NCBI GenBank assembly: GCA_030425925.1 | Contig: JAUHZO010000013.1 | Coordinates: 58,334-122,333 of the forward strand | Source of the DNA: Alphaproteobacteria bacterium | Lineage (GTDB): Bacteria; Pseudomonadota; Alphaproteobacteria; Rhodobacterales; Rhodobacteraceae | Direction: 5' to 3' | Length of the DNA: 64,000 nucleotides | Part shown: in pieces, positions 8,215 to 17,427 of the stretch | Position numbering within the stretch: the first letter of the stretch is position 1 | Layout of the letters: each line of letters opens with the position of its first letter | The notes under the pieces: generated by a model | Told to the model about the DNA's origin: nothing | Databases searched by the model: none | Seen by the model: only the letters and a program-made list of their open reading frames with translations | Translations under genes and position numbers: made by a program

Positions 8215-9507
8215 ATGGTCGACATTGCCACGCGCGTCTGGAACCACAAGTGGAAGATCGACCCGATCGTGAGGTCACTGATCGACACGGATTTCTACAA
8301 GCTGCTCATGTGCCAGTCGGTGTTCCGCAACAAGCGCGACACGCAGGTGACGTTCAGCCTGATCAACCGGTCGCAGGACGTCCCACTGGCCCGGCTGATC
8401 GACGAGGGCGAGCTGCGCGAACAGCTGGACCACATCCGGTCGCTTTCCCTGAAGAGGGGGGAATCGACCTGGCTGCGCGGCAACATGTTCTACGGCAAGC
8501 GCCAGATGTTCCGGTCGGACTTCATGGAGTGGTTCGAGGGGCTGCGCCTGCCGCCCTATCACCTGGAACGGGTGGGCGATCAGTACGAGCTGACCTTCGA
8601 AGGCGCCTGGCCCGAGGTCATGCTGTGGGAAATCCCCGCGCTGGCGGTGCTGATGGAGCTGCGGGGCCGAGCGGTCCTGAACGACATGGGCAAGTTCGAA
8701 CTGCAGGTGCTGTATGCGCGGGCGATGACCAAGCTCTGGCAAAAGGTGGAACGGCTGCGCGCCGAGCCGGGCATCCGGATCGCCGATTTCGGCACGCGGC
8801 GCCGGCACAGCTTTCTGTGGCAGGACTGGTGCGTGCAGGCGATGCTCGAAGGGTTGGGGCCGTCCTTTGTGGGCACGTCGAACTGCCTGATCGCCAAGAA
8901 CCGCGATCTGGAGGCGATCGGCACCAACGCGCATGAACTGCCCATGGTCTACGCGGCCCTGGCCGAGGATGACGCGGCGCTGGCCCGCGCGCCTTACGAC
9001 GTGCTGGCCGACTGGCACGAGGAACATGACGGCAATCTGCGCATCATCCTGCCCGACACGTTTGGCACCGAAGGTTTTCTGAACAACGCGCCGGACTGGC
9101 TGGCCGGCTGGACCGGCATCCGTATCGACAGCGGCGATCCGGCTGCGGGCGCGGAAACCGCGATCCGCTGGTGGCAGTCACGCGGCGAGGACCCGCGTAA
9201 AAAGCTGGTGATCTTTTCGGACGGGCTGGACGAAGACAGGATCCTGGAACTGTATGCCCGGTTTCAGGGCCGCGTGCGGGTTTCGTTCGGCTGGGGCACG
9301 CTGCTGACAAACGATTTCCGCGGGCTGGTGCCCGACAACCGCCTGTCGGCGTTTTCGCTGGTCTGCAAGGCGGTCAGCGCAAATGGCAAACCCACGGTCA
9401 AGCTTTCGGACAACCCCAACAAGGCGATGGGGCCCCCGGCCGAGATCGCGCGCTACAAGCGGGTGTTCGACGTGGGGGCGCAGGTGGCGCAAGAGGTCGT
9501 GGTCTAG
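8215..9507 (+). CDS. pncB: Nicotinate phosphoribosyltransferase
   Basis: The 430-residue enzyme joins nicotinate and PRPP to form nicotinate mononucleotide, using ATP. Family blocks are visible: LIDTDFYKLLMCQSVF at the N-terminus, DFGTRRRHSF near residue 190, the SNCLIAKN segment, and DSGDPAAGAETAIRW with SDGLDEDRI in the C-terminal barrel. It follows pncA and probably shares its transcript. Its stop overlaps by four bases the 3' end of the convergent extensin-like gene. Length is typical. Confidence 0.93.
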   Translation: MVDIATRVWNHKWKIDPIVRSLIDTDFYKLLMCQSVFRNKRDTQVTFSLINRSQDVPLARLIDEGELREQLDHIRSLSLKRGESTWLRGNMFYGKRQMFRSDFMEWFEGLRLPPYHLERVGDQYELTFEGAWPEVMLWEIPALAVLMELRGRAVLNDMGKFELQVLYARAMTKLWQKVERLRAEPGIRIADFGTRRRHSFLWQDWCVQAMLEGLGPSFVGTSNCLIAKNRDLEAIGTNAHELPMVYAALAEDDAALARAPYDVLADWHEEHDGNLRIILPDTFGTEGFLNNAPDWLAGWTGIRIDSGDPAAGAETAIRWWQSRGEDPRKKLVIFSDGLDEDRILELYARFQGRVRVSFGWGTLLTNDFRGLVPDNRLSAFSLVCKAVSANGKPTVKLSDNPNKAMGPPAEIARYKRVFDVGAQVAQEVVV

Positions 9508-10181
9508 CGGCAGTACGGCCCGCCACGATAGCTGGCGGTGTCGAAATGGAAGTGGTTCTCGTGGTAGCCATCTGACCCGGGGCCAAGCACCGTGCCAAAC
9601 GGTCCGCACGCACCTTCCCACATGGACTTGAGCGCCTTGCCGTTTTCGCCCCGGCCCCAATCGCTGATCAAGCTGATCTCGGTGCCGTCCGCCAGACGGA
9701 AGGCCGAAATGTCGATCGCGCGTCCCTTGCCATGTTCGCTGATCTTGGCGCCGGGCTTGTGATTGCGGGTTCGGCACACGTAATGCGCGGCAACCTGAAG
9801 TTCGCTCAGACCGCCGCCGCGTTTTCCAAAGGCGGGCTTGGCCGATGCATCCACCCAAGTGCGCAGGGCCCGCGCGGCGCTGCAATGCAGGGTGGCCGGC
9901 TGGCTGAGCGTGACGCCCGAGGCCGAGGTGACGCGCACGGCGTTCTCGATCCCGCACACGCCCGGCCCGGGCACATCGCCCACCTCTTCGCCCACGAGAT
10001 AGGGATCGCCGCACAATCCGCCGCCCTCTGGCGGTGCCGCGTCGTCAGAGCGTCCGGCAAAGGCGCGCTGCAGAAAGCCGCCCACCCCCGCCAGGTCGTC
10101 CGCGCCGCGGTCCGCACGTTCGGACCGGCCGCCGCAGGCGGCCAGCATCAGCACAAGTGCCGCAATCAGAAGTCGTGTCAC
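9504..10181 (-). CDS. Extensin-like family lipoprotein
   Basis: The 225-residue protein begins with a lipoprotein signal (LIAALVLMLAAC, lipobox LAAC, Cys16). The rest is the extensin-like C-terminal domain (about 55-225), including HYVCRTRNHKPGAKISEHG, GRAIDISAF and a C-terminal HENHFHFD. The His/Asp pattern resembles zinc peptidases of the D-Ala-D-Ala carboxypeptidase/VanY fold, so a peptidoglycan hydrolase role in the periplasm is plausible but unproven. The GTG start overlaps the stop of the upstream dehydrogenase (GTGA at 10178-10181). Confidence 0.8.
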   Translation of the reverse strand: MTRLLIAALVLMLAACGGRSERADRGADDLAGVGGFLQRAFAGRSDDAAPPEGGGLCGDPYLVGEEVGDVPGPGVCGIENAVRVTSASGVTLSQPATLHCSAARALRTWVDASAKPAFGKRGGGLSELQVAAHYVCRTRNHKPGAKISEHGKGRAIDISAFRLADGTEISLISDWGRGENGKALKSMWEGACGPFGTVLGPGSDGYHENHFHFDTASYRGGPYCR

Positions 10182-11098
10182 CGCTCTACCTTCACCCGGC
10201 CAAAATCTGGGGCATTGGTATCCTGACCCGCCTCCAGAATGCCACGGCGGATGCCGCGGGTATGGGTGAAATAGGCGTGAAGCTGCTCACCGTCGCCGGT
10301 CCGGATGGCACGCTGAAGGGCAAAAAGCTCTTCGGTGAAGCGGCCCAGGATCTCCAGCGTGGCGTCCTTGTTGGTGAGGAACACGTCGCGCCACATGGTC
10401 GGGTCGGATGCCGCGATCCGGGTGAAGTCGCGGAACCCGGCGGCGGAATACTTGATGACCTCGCTGTCGGTCACGCGCCGCAGATCGTCGGCCACGCCCA
10501 CCATCGTGTAGGCGATCAGGTGCGGGCAATGCGAGGTGACGGCCAGCACCAGATCGTGGTGATCGGCGTCCATCACGTCGACATTCGACCCCAGCGCCTG
10601 CCAATAGCGGGCCAGGCGTTCCACCTCGGCCGGGTCGCTGCCCTCGACCGGCACCAGCAGGCACCAGCGGTTGTCGAAGAGTGTGGCAAAGCCGGATTCC
10701 GGCCCCGAATGCTCGGTCCCTGCCAACGGGTGGCCGGGGATGAAATGCACACCGTCGGGGATGTGGGGCGCGACCTCGTCGATGACGTGGCGCTTGACCG
10801 AGCCGACATCGGTGACCGTCGCGCCCGGTTTCAGATGTGGTGAGATGGCGCGGGCCACGGCCCCCATGGCACCCACGGGCACGGCCAGCACCACGAGGTC
10901 CGCATCGCGCACCGCGTCGGCGATGTCGTCGCAGACCGTGTCGCACAGGCCGATCCGGCGCGCGGTGTCGCGGGTTTCGGCAGAGCGGGCATAGCCGGTC
11001 ACATGCGTATCCATATCGGCCCTGCGCATCGCCCAGAACATCGAAGACGCGATCAGGCCCAGCCCGATCAGCGCCACGCGGTCATAGGTCCCGTTCAT
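10178..11098 (-). CDS. Prephenate/arogenate (cyclohexadienyl) dehydrogenase
   Basis: The 306-residue enzyme has an N-terminal NAD-binding fold ([18 protein letters not shown] near residue 6) and prephenate dehydrogenase signatures: [24 protein letters not shown] and the helical C-terminal domain with [13 protein letters not shown]. It makes the 4-hydroxyphenylpyruvate or tyrosine precursor. The glycine motif is GLGLIAS where GLGLIGS is usual, an Ala replacing the third Gly, seen in other rhodobacterial sequences to my recollection. ATG 11098 overlaps the hisC stop (ATGA at 11095-11098), so hisC, this gene and the extensin-like gene form one coupled operon. Confidence 0.88.
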   Translation of the reverse strand: MNGTYDRVALIGLGLIASSMFWAMRRADMDTHVTGYARSAETRDTARRIGLCDTVCDDIADAVRDADLVVLAVPVGAMGAVARAISPHLKPGATVTDVGSVKRHVIDEVAPHIPDGVHFIPGHPLAGTEHSGPESGFATLFDNRWCLLVPVEGSDPAEVERLARYWQALGSNVDVMDADHHDLVLAVTSHCPHLIAYTMVGVADDLRRVTDSEVIKYSAAGFRDFTRIAASDPTMWRDVFLTNKDATLEILGRFTEELFALQRAIRTGDGEQLHAYFTHTRGIRRGILEAGQDTNAPDFGRVKVER

Positions 11099-12180
11099 CT
11101 TGCCCCGGCCTTGAACTGCCCGACCGCATGCGCGATCCGGCGGCACGACGCCTCGTCGCCCACCGTGATGCGCAGCGCGTTGGGCAGGTTGTAGCTGCCC
11201 ACCTTGCGCACGATCAGGCCCTGGCTTTGCAGCCAGGCGTCGCAGGCTTCGGCCTCTGCGGCATCGCCAAAACGCGCCAGCACGAAATTGGCCATCGACG
11301 TGTCGCAGGGCACGCCGTGTTCGGCCAGCGCCTCGGACAGCCAGGCCCGCAGGCGGGTGTTGCTGGCGCGGCTCTGCTCCACATGGGCGGTGTCGCGCAC
11401 TGCGGCTTCGGCCGCGGCCAGCGCCGTCGAGGACAGGTTGAACGGCCCGCGGATGCGGTTGAGCACGTCGACGATTTCCTGCGGGCCATAGCCCCAGCCG
11501 ACACGCAGCCCGCCCAGCCCGTAGATCTTTGAAAAGGTCCGCGTCATGAAGACGTTTTCGCGCATTTCCACCAGCCGCGCGCCGCCATCATAGCCGTCGA
11601 CATATTCCGCATAGGCCCCGTCCAGCACCAGCAGCGCCTGCGGCGGCAGACCTTCGGCCAGCCGCTCGATCTCGGCCATTCCGATCATCGTTCCGGTGGG
11701 GTTGTTGGGATTGGCGATGAAGACCAGCGTCGTGCGGTCGGTGCACGCCTCGAGGATCGAATCGACGCAGGTGACCCGTTCACGCTCGCGCACCTCGACC
11801 GGGGTCGCCCCGACCGACAGCGCCCCGATGCGGTACAGGGCAAAGCCGTGTTCGGTATGGATCACCTCGTTGCCCGGGCCGGCATAGGCCTGGCAAAGCA
11901 GCGCCAGGACCTCGTCGCTGCCCACGCCGCAGATGATCCGGTCGGCCTTCAGCCCGTGCGCCTCGGCAATCGCCGCGCGCAGGCCGGCATGGTCGGTCGA
12001 CGGATAGCGGTGCAGCTGGTGCACCGAATTGCGCACCGCGTCCTGCGCCGCGGGGCTGGGGCCATAGGGGTTTTCGTTCGAACTGAGCTTGACCACGTTC
12101 GACACACCCTCCACATGCGACTTGCCCCCGACATAAGGTGCAATCTCCATGATCCCAGGCTGCGGTTTGATCCTTGTCAT
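11095..12180 (-). CDS. hisC: Histidinol-phosphate aminotransferase
   Basis: The 361-residue PLP-dependent fold-type I aminotransferase carries [14 protein letters not shown] at the N-terminus, NPNNPTGT near residue 160, DGAYAEYV near 190 and the PLP-lysine segment [17 protein letters not shown] near 220. It transaminates imidazole-acetol phosphate in histidine synthesis, and HisC paralogues next to tyrosine-pathway dehydrogenases often also act on aromatic keto acids. ATG 12180 follows GGAGG with five bases spacing. First gene of a three-gene overlapping operon. Confidence 0.92.
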   Translation of the reverse strand: MTRIKPQPGIMEIAPYVGGKSHVEGVSNVVKLSSNENPYGPSPAAQDAVRNSVHQLHRYPSTDHAGLRAAIAEAHGLKADRIICGVGSDEVLALLCQAYAGPGNEVIHTEHGFALYRIGALSVGATPVEVRERERVTCVDSILEACTDRTTLVFIANPNNPTGTMIGMAEIERLAEGLPPQALLVLDGAYAEYVDGYDGGARLVEMRENVFMTRTFSKIYGLGGLRVGWGYGPQEIVDVLNRIRGPFNLSSTALAAAEAAVRDTAHVEQSRASNTRLRAWLSEALAEHGVPCDTSMANFVLARFGDAAEAEACDAWLQSQGLIVRKVGSYNLPNALRITVGDEASCRRIAHAVGQFKAGAR

Positions 12181-12300
12181 GGCTCCCTCCATCCGGACCC
12201 GTGCTTACTCCGGGTGGCAGCCCGTGAAAAGCGGCAAACGGTTCCCCTTGCCGCCCGGGGCGAGTAGCATCACACCAATTCCCAACGAGGAGCGTGTTTG

Positions 12301-13905
12301 ATGAAGAAGCTTATTCCCCTGATGATCGCCGCGGTGGCCGCGGTGGCGTTGTTCAATCTCTGGTCCGGAGGCGGGACACGCACAAGCCTGCACATCGTCT
12401 CCGGTTCGGAAAACGAGGCGCTGGAGCCGTTGATCACCGAATGGGGCGAGGACAACGGTGTGGATGTCCGGGTGACCTATCTGGGCTCGGTGGATATCAG
12501 CCGCGAACTGGGCAAGGGCAAGCAGACGGAGTTTGACGCGGTCTGGCCCGCCAATTCGCTGTGGATCGAACTGGGCGACAGCCAGAAGGTGGTCAAGCAT
12601 GACCGGTCGGTCCTGCGCTCGCCGGTGGTGTTGGGGCTCAGGCGCTCGATTGCCGAGGATCTGGGTTGGGTCGGGCGCGAGGACGTCACCATCCAGGACA
12701 TCCAGCAGGCCGCGCGCGAAGGACGCTTCCGCCTGTCGATGACCTCGGCCACGCAGTCCAATTCCGGTGCGTCCGCCTATTTCGGCTTTCTCTATGCGCT
12801 TTCCGGCAACCCGGACGTGCTGGCGATGGAGAACCTCACCGATCCCGACGTTCAGGACCAGGTGCGCGACCTTCTGGCGCAGGTGGACCGGTCGTCGGGC
12901 TCTTCGGGCTGGCTGAAATCGGCGCTGGTGGCGAACCCGCAGGCCTTTGACGCCATGTTCAACTACGAAGCGCTGGTGATCGAGGCCAACCAGGACTTGA
13001 TCCGCGCGGGACAAGAGCCGCTTTATGCCGTCTATCCCGCCAACGGCCTGTCGGTGGCCGACAGCCCGTTGGGCTATATCGACAAGGGTGATGATGCCAA
13101 GGAAGAGGCGTTCCTTGCCCTGCAGGACTACCTGCAGACCTCCGAGGCGCAGGACCTGCTGACCGGACTGGGCCGGCGCACCGGGCTGATCGGGCTGGGC
13201 GCGGGCTCGGCCGATACGTCGGTCTGGAACCCGGACTGGGGCATCGACCTCGACCGCGCCATCGCGCCCATTCCCACGCCGTCCGCCGCGGTGATCGGCG
13301 AGGCGCTGCGGCTGTACCAGACCGACCTGCGCAAGCCGTCGCTGACGGTCTGGGTGCTGGACGTGTCGGGCTCCATGGGCGGCGCGCCCATCGACGAGCT
13401 GAAAGAGGCCATGGCACTGCTGCTCGATCCCGATGCGGCCGCGGTGAACCTGCTGCAGCCTTCGGCGCGCGATGTCACGATCATCCTGCCGTTCAACCAC
13501 GACACGCTGCGCGCCACCACCGTCGAAGGCTCGGACCCGGCGACGCTGGCGGCGGCGCTGGCGCGGGTGCGTCAGCTTGAAGCCGATGGCGGCACCGATC
13601 TCTACCTTGCGCTCTACCGCGGTTTCGAGATGCTGCGGAAATGGTCCGATGACGGCACCCTGTTCGACTACCTGCCCGCCATCGTGGCGATGACCGATGG
13701 CGCATCGGATGTCGGCAACCGGCCCGAGTTGCTGGAGTACATGTCGAATTCCGGCTTTGCCCGCGACGTGCCGATCCATGCCATCGCCTTCGGCAAGGCG
13801 GACGAGGACCAGTTGAAGGAGGTCAGCACGCTGACCATCGGAAGGCTCTTCAATGCCAAGGGCGATCTGGCCAAGGCGCTGCGCAGCGCGAAAGGGTACA
13901 ACTGA
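12301..13905 (+). CDS. Solute-binding/von Willebrand factor A fusion protein
   Basis: The 534-residue protein has an N-terminal signal or membrane anchor (MKKLIPLMIAAVAAVALFNL). A periplasmic solute-binding domain follows (about 30-300, with LHIVSGSENEALEPLI, FDAVWPANSLWI and SATQSNSGASAYFGFLYAL). The C-terminal VWA domain (about 350-530) keeps an intact MIDAS motif, DVSGSMGG, and MTDGASD. The start ATG follows GAGGAGCG at 12287-12294. The substrate and partner are unknown; a metal-dependent ligand-binding role on the periplasmic face is inferred. It overlaps the next gene by one base and heads a three-gene operon. No ABC permease or ATPase is nearby. Confidence 0.82.
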   Translation: MKKLIPLMIAAVAAVALFNLWSGGGTRTSLHIVSGSENEALEPLITEWGEDNGVDVRVTYLGSVDISRELGKGKQTEFDAVWPANSLWIELGDSQKVVKHDRSVLRSPVVLGLRRSIAEDLGWVGREDVTIQDIQQAAREGRFRLSMTSATQSNSGASAYFGFLYALSGNPDVLAMENLTDPDVQDQVRDLLAQVDRSSGSSGWLKSALVANPQAFDAMFNYEALVIEANQDLIRAGQEPLYAVYPANGLSVADSPLGYIDKGDDAKEEAFLALQDYLQTSEAQDLLTGLGRRTGLIGLGAGSADTSVWNPDWGIDLDRAIAPIPTPSAAVIGEALRLYQTDLRKPSLTVWVLDVSGSMGGAPIDELKEAMALLLDPDAAAVNLLQPSARDVTIILPFNHDTLRATTVEGSDPATLAAALARVRQLEADGGTDLYLALYRGFEMLRKWSDDGTLFDYLPAIVAMTDGASDVGNRPELLEYMSNSGFARDVPIHAIAFGKADEDQLKEVSTLTIGRLFNAKGDLAKALRSAKGYN

Positions 13906-14507
13906 TGGCACTTTATGACGGGCCGCGCCAGATCGTGGCCGGCATCGCCGCCGCGGCTGCGTTCCTGGCGCTGTTCTTCGGGCTGCAGCTGGTGTTCTGG
14001 CTGGCGCTGGTTCTGGGGATCGTGGTCTATGGTGCGGCGCTGCTGATCGTGCCGCGGCGAAGACGGGCCGAGGAGATCATCCTTGGCAACCGCGTCACCC
14101 AGGCCGATCTGGAAAACGCAGGTGCCGCGCTGGGCGACACCGCGTCGCGGCTGGACCGGGCGGCGGGCAAGCTGGCCGCGCCAGAGGCCGCGGCGGTCAG
14201 CGACATGGCCGACCACGTCCGGTCGATCCGTGAAAATGTGCTGCGCGATCCCGACGATTACCGCCTGACGCGGCGGTTCATCTCGTCCTACCTTCCGCAC
14301 ATCCTGCAGACCGTCGAGCAATATGCCGACCTGACGGGCCGTACCAGCGGCGCCCAGGCCGAGCGGCTCAAGGGTCTGGGGGAACAGATCCGCGCCTTTG
14401 GGCCGGTGATCGAAGAGATCGACCGCGCCTGCATCGAAAACGACCTTGCCGCGCTCGAGACCGAGGTGGACGCGCTTGGCACCCAACTGTCCCGGAGAAT
14501 GAAATGA
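13905..14507 (+). CDS. XpaC-family membrane protein
   Basis: A 200-residue protein with two adjacent membrane helices (about 10-30 and 33-50, a hairpin), a basic RRRR cap, and a soluble helical domain (about 55-200). This is the 5-bromo-4-chloroindolyl phosphate hydrolysis (XpaC, PF10112) type. The family name comes from a Bacillus screen and says little about function; XpaC genes are often found beside the toxic-anion resistance gene telA. No telA is present in this window. The start shares one base with the preceding stop (TGATG) and the end overlaps the following gene by four bases. Confidence 0.75.
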   Translation: MALYDGPRQIVAGIAAAAAFLALFFGLQLVFWLALVLGIVVYGAALLIVPRRRRAEEIILGNRVTQADLENAGAALGDTASRLDRAAGKLAAPEAAAVSDMADHVRSIRENVLRDPDDYRLTRRFISSYLPHILQTVEQYADLTGRTSGAQAERLKGLGEQIRAFGPVIEEIDRACIENDLAALETEVDALGTQLSRRMK

Positions 14508-15589
14508 ACCGCTCGCTTCTAGGACTGCTGATCCTCGGCGCCGTTGCCGCCATCGCCCTCGTGGTCTCGCTGGTGGATGTGGGCAGCCTGATCCGCCAGA
14601 ACACGCCAAGGCAGGAGGTCGACGTGGCGATCTATTACGGCGGCGAGAAGTCGGCGCTTCTGGCCAATCCGCAGGTGATGCGGATCATCCGCGACCGCTA
14701 CAAGATTCGTCTGGACCCGGTGAAGGCGGGCTCGGTCGAGATGGCCACCACGTTGGACATCACCGGCAAGGATTGCCTGTGGCCGTCGAACATGGTGGCG
14801 GTGGAACTGGCGCGCAATGCCGGCCGCCCGGTCAAGGGGGACGAGACGATCTTCAACTCGCCCATCGTGTTCTATGCCTGGGACCAGGTGGCCGACGCGC
14901 TGATCGCGCAGGGGATCGTGCAGGACAAGGGCGGGATGCTGACCGCCGATGTCCGCGCCGTGGGCGACCTGATCGACAAGGGCGCGCGCTGGCAGGAGGA
15001 TCTGGGCCTGACGATCTACGGGCCGTTCAAGGTGTTTTCCACCCATCCGGCCAAGTCGAACTCGGGCAATATCTGGTCGGGGCTGCTGGCCACCGTGTTC
15101 AACGGCGGCACGCCGCCGACCGAGGCGGACCTGCCCACGGTGCTGCCGCAGGTCAAGGCGTATTTCGATGCCATGGGCCACATGGAATCGAGCTCGGGCG
15201 ACATTTTCGAGAACTTCCTCAAGCAGGGCATGGGCGCACGGCCGATCATCGTGGGGTATGAAAACCAGCTGGTGGAGTTCCTGACGGTCAACGCCGATTA
15301 CGCCGACATGATCCGCAGCCGCATCCGGGTGATCTATCCCGAACCCACGATCTTTGCTTCGCACCCGCTGATCTCGCTGACGTCCGATTGCGACCGGCTG
15401 GAAGAGGCGCTGGTCGATCCGGACGTGCAGGCGCTGGCCTGGTCCGATCACGGGTTCCGCACCGGGCTGATCGGCGTGCAGAACGACCCGGCCGAGATCG
15501 AGGTGGCCAGCCTGCCCGAAACCGTGGCGCTGGTGGTGCCGATGCCCGCGGCGAAGGTGATGGAAGCGATCATCGAAGCGGTGGAGTAG
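14504..15589 (+). CDS. Membrane-anchored solute-binding-like protein
   Basis: A 361-residue protein with an uncleaved-looking N-terminal helix (LLGLLILGAVAAIALVVSLV) and a periplasmic binding fold that starts with VDVAIYYGGEKSALLANPQV. It contains HPAKSNSGNIWSGLLATVFNGG, which parallels the TSATQSNSGASAYFGFLYAL segment of the fusion protein two genes upstream, so the two binding domains look related. It lacks a VWA domain. ATGA overlap with the XpaC gene implies coupled translation. No transporter genes accompany it; a sensing or scaffolding role is inference. Confidence 0.7.
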   Translation: MNRSLLGLLILGAVAAIALVVSLVDVGSLIRQNTPRQEVDVAIYYGGEKSALLANPQVMRIIRDRYKIRLDPVKAGSVEMATTLDITGKDCLWPSNMVAVELARNAGRPVKGDETIFNSPIVFYAWDQVADALIAQGIVQDKGGMLTADVRAVGDLIDKGARWQEDLGLTIYGPFKVFSTHPAKSNSGNIWSGLLATVFNGGTPPTEADLPTVLPQVKAYFDAMGHMESSSGDIFENFLKQGMGARPIIVGYENQLVEFLTVNADYADMIRSRIRVIYPEPTIFASHPLISLTSDCDRLEEALVDPDVQALAWSDHGFRTGLIGVQNDPAEIEVASLPETVALVVPMPAAKVMEAIIEAVE

Positions 15590-15600
15590 GGCGGCTACTC

Positions 15601-15720
15601 CCCCCTCCCTTACCCTCCCCCTGTCAGGGGGAGGGGACCTGTTGCGCAGGATGAAGACGGTCCGCCCCGCAAGGTGCGCCGCGACTCCCTCCCCCTGACA
15701 GGGGGAGGGTTGGGGAGGGG
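15601..15720. repeat. Inverted pair of GC-rich intergenic palindromes
   Basis: Two 23-base imperfect palindromes, 15613-15635 and 15687-15709, each have 10-bp arms CCCTCCCCCT / AGGGGGAGGG around GTC or GAC. They are exact reverse complements of each other, and their outer flanks (CCCCCTCCC at 15601, GGGGAGGGGG near 15711) also pair, so the whole 120-base stretch can fold as a large cruciform or stem. It lies between convergent genes, the typical place of REP/BIME-like elements and bidirectional terminators. Confidence 0.8.
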
Positions 15721-15747
15721 GCGCATTGCGGCGTCTGACGCGGCGGC

Positions 15748-17403
15748 TTATGCCGTATCGTCGGCGCTGTCCTTCGCCCTGGGGGCCTCGCCTATCGCGC
15801 CGTCGACCAGCCCGGCGATGCTGCCATCCATGGACAGTCCCAGCTCGTCGCCCAGCTTGCGCAGGGCGGGCATCTGGACCGCCATGCCCAGCACCGAATC
15901 GATCGCCTGGTTGACCACCGGCTTTTCACCGCCCTCGGTCAGCCCGCCGCCAAAGCTGCCCCCGCCCAGGCCCGAGACCTGGTGGATGCGGATCGAGTCG
16001 ATCTTTTCGGCGGGCTTCACCGCCTCGGCGAGGATCGCGGGCATCGCCTCCAGCCGCGCCAGCGCCACCTTCATCGCGATAAGTTCCGCCGACAGCGCGT
16101 TTTCCGCGTCGGTGATGGCGCGCGTGCCTTCGGCTTCGGCCAGCATGTCCTTCTTCTTGGCCTCGGCGCGGATGGTGATGGCGTCTGCCTCGGCCTGGGC
16201 TTCCTCGCGCCGCGCTTCGGCGCGGTCGGCGGCGGCCTCCTTCTCGGCCTGCGCTTCAAGCCGGACCCGGGTGGCGGCGCGCTCGGCTTCGCGCGTGGCC
16301 TCGATCAGCGCGATCTGCTTCTGACGCTCGGCCTCGGCCACTTCCTTGGCGGTGGTCACTGCCTCCATCGCCTTGGTGGCCTCGGCCCGGGCCAGATCGG
16401 CGGAGGCCCGCGCGCGGCTTTCCTCTTCGGATTTCTGCTGGATGATGATCTGGCGTTCCTGATCGGCCACTTCCAGCTCGCGCTCCTTGGCGATCTCGGC
16501 CTCGCGGATCGTGCGTTCGCGCTCGATCTCGGCGGAGCGGATGGATTCCTCGCGGGCGATCCGCGCGCGTTCGGATTCGCGCATCGAGTCTTCGCGGCGC
16601 TGCGCGATCTCGGCTTCCTGCGCGGCCTTCATGGTTTCCAGCCGCTGGATCTGTTCGATCCGGGCCTGTTCCTCGTCCTGGTCGATGGACAGCTTCTTGC
16701 GTTCGGCCTCCATCGCGGCGCGGCGCACCTCGACCTCGGCCTCGGCGTCGATCTGGGCGCGCTCCTTCTTGGAGGTGGCGATCACCTCCGCCAGGCGCCG
16801 CATGCCCACCGCGTTGAAGGCGTTGTTCTCGTCCAGCGCCTCGAACGGGGTCTGGTCCAGCGCGGTCAGCGATACCGCCTCCAGCGTCAGCCCGTTCTTG
16901 AGCAGGTCTTCGGACACCGTGTTCTGCACCTCCTGCACAAAATCGGCGCGGTTTTCGTGCAGCTGGTCCATGGTCATCTGTGCCGCCACCGCGCGCAGGC
17001 CGTCGATCAGCTTGCCCTCGATCATCTCGCGCAGCTGTTCGATGTCAAAGGTGCGGTCGCCCAGCGTCTGCGCGGCCCGGGCGATGCCTTCGTCGGTGGG
17101 GTTGACCGAAACGTAGAATTCCACCCCCACATCGACCCGCATGCGGTCCTTGGTGATCAGTGCCGCCTCTCCGTCACGCTTCACCTCAAGGCGCAGCGTC
17201 TTCATGTTGACAGGGCTGATCTCGTGAAGGAGCGGCACGACCAGGGTGCCGCCATCCATGATCACCTTCTTGCCGCCCGCACCGGTGCGCACCAGGCTCA
17301 CCTCGCGCGTGGCGCGGCGATACAATCGCGCCAGCACCAGTCCGATGAGCAACAGGAAGGCAAGGAAGGCCACAACGATGGTGGCAAGCGTGATCATGTC
17401 CAT
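15748..17403 (-). CDS. yqiK: Flotillin-like SPFH protein (YqiK type)
   Basis: The 551-residue protein has an N-terminal membrane helix (about 5-27), an SPFH/band-7 domain (about 28-200, with GGKKVIMDGGTLVVPLLHEI) and a very long charged Glu/Ala/Arg coiled coil (about 210-450). A Gly-rich C-terminal region (VSGLGGGSFGGGL) follows. This is the flotillin plan; flotillins form membrane microdomain scaffolds. ATG 17403 is preceded by AAAGGAG. It follows the YqiJ-like gene by 24 bp, the same order as yqiJ-yqiK in E. coli. It converges on the solute-binding/XpaC operon. Confidence 0.85.
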   Translation of the reverse strand: MDMITLATIVVAFLAFLLLIGLVLARLYRRATREVSLVRTGAGGKKVIMDGGTLVVPLLHEISPVNMKTLRLEVKRDGEAALITKDRMRVDVGVEFYVSVNPTDEGIARAAQTLGDRTFDIEQLREMIEGKLIDGLRAVAAQMTMDQLHENRADFVQEVQNTVSEDLLKNGLTLEAVSLTALDQTPFEALDENNAFNAVGMRRLAEVIATSKKERAQIDAEAEVEVRRAAMEAERKKLSIDQDEEQARIEQIQRLETMKAAQEAEIAQRREDSMRESERARIAREESIRSAEIERERTIREAEIAKERELEVADQERQIIIQQKSEEESRARASADLARAEATKAMEAVTTAKEVAEAERQKQIALIEATREAERAATRVRLEAQAEKEAAADRAEARREEAQAEADAITIRAEAKKKDMLAEAEGTRAITDAENALSAELIAMKVALARLEAMPAILAEAVKPAEKIDSIRIHQVSGLGGGSFGGGLTEGGEKPVVNQAIDSVLGMAVQMPALRKLGDELGLSMDGSIAGLVDGAIGEAPRAKDSADDTA

Positions 17404-17427
17404 GGGAACTCCTTTCGACTCTTCAAT

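Noticed and set aside
12205..13911. 568-codon - strand frame opposite the VWA fusion gene
   Set aside because: Antisense artefact; the + strand product has a signal, a binding domain and a MIDAS motif.
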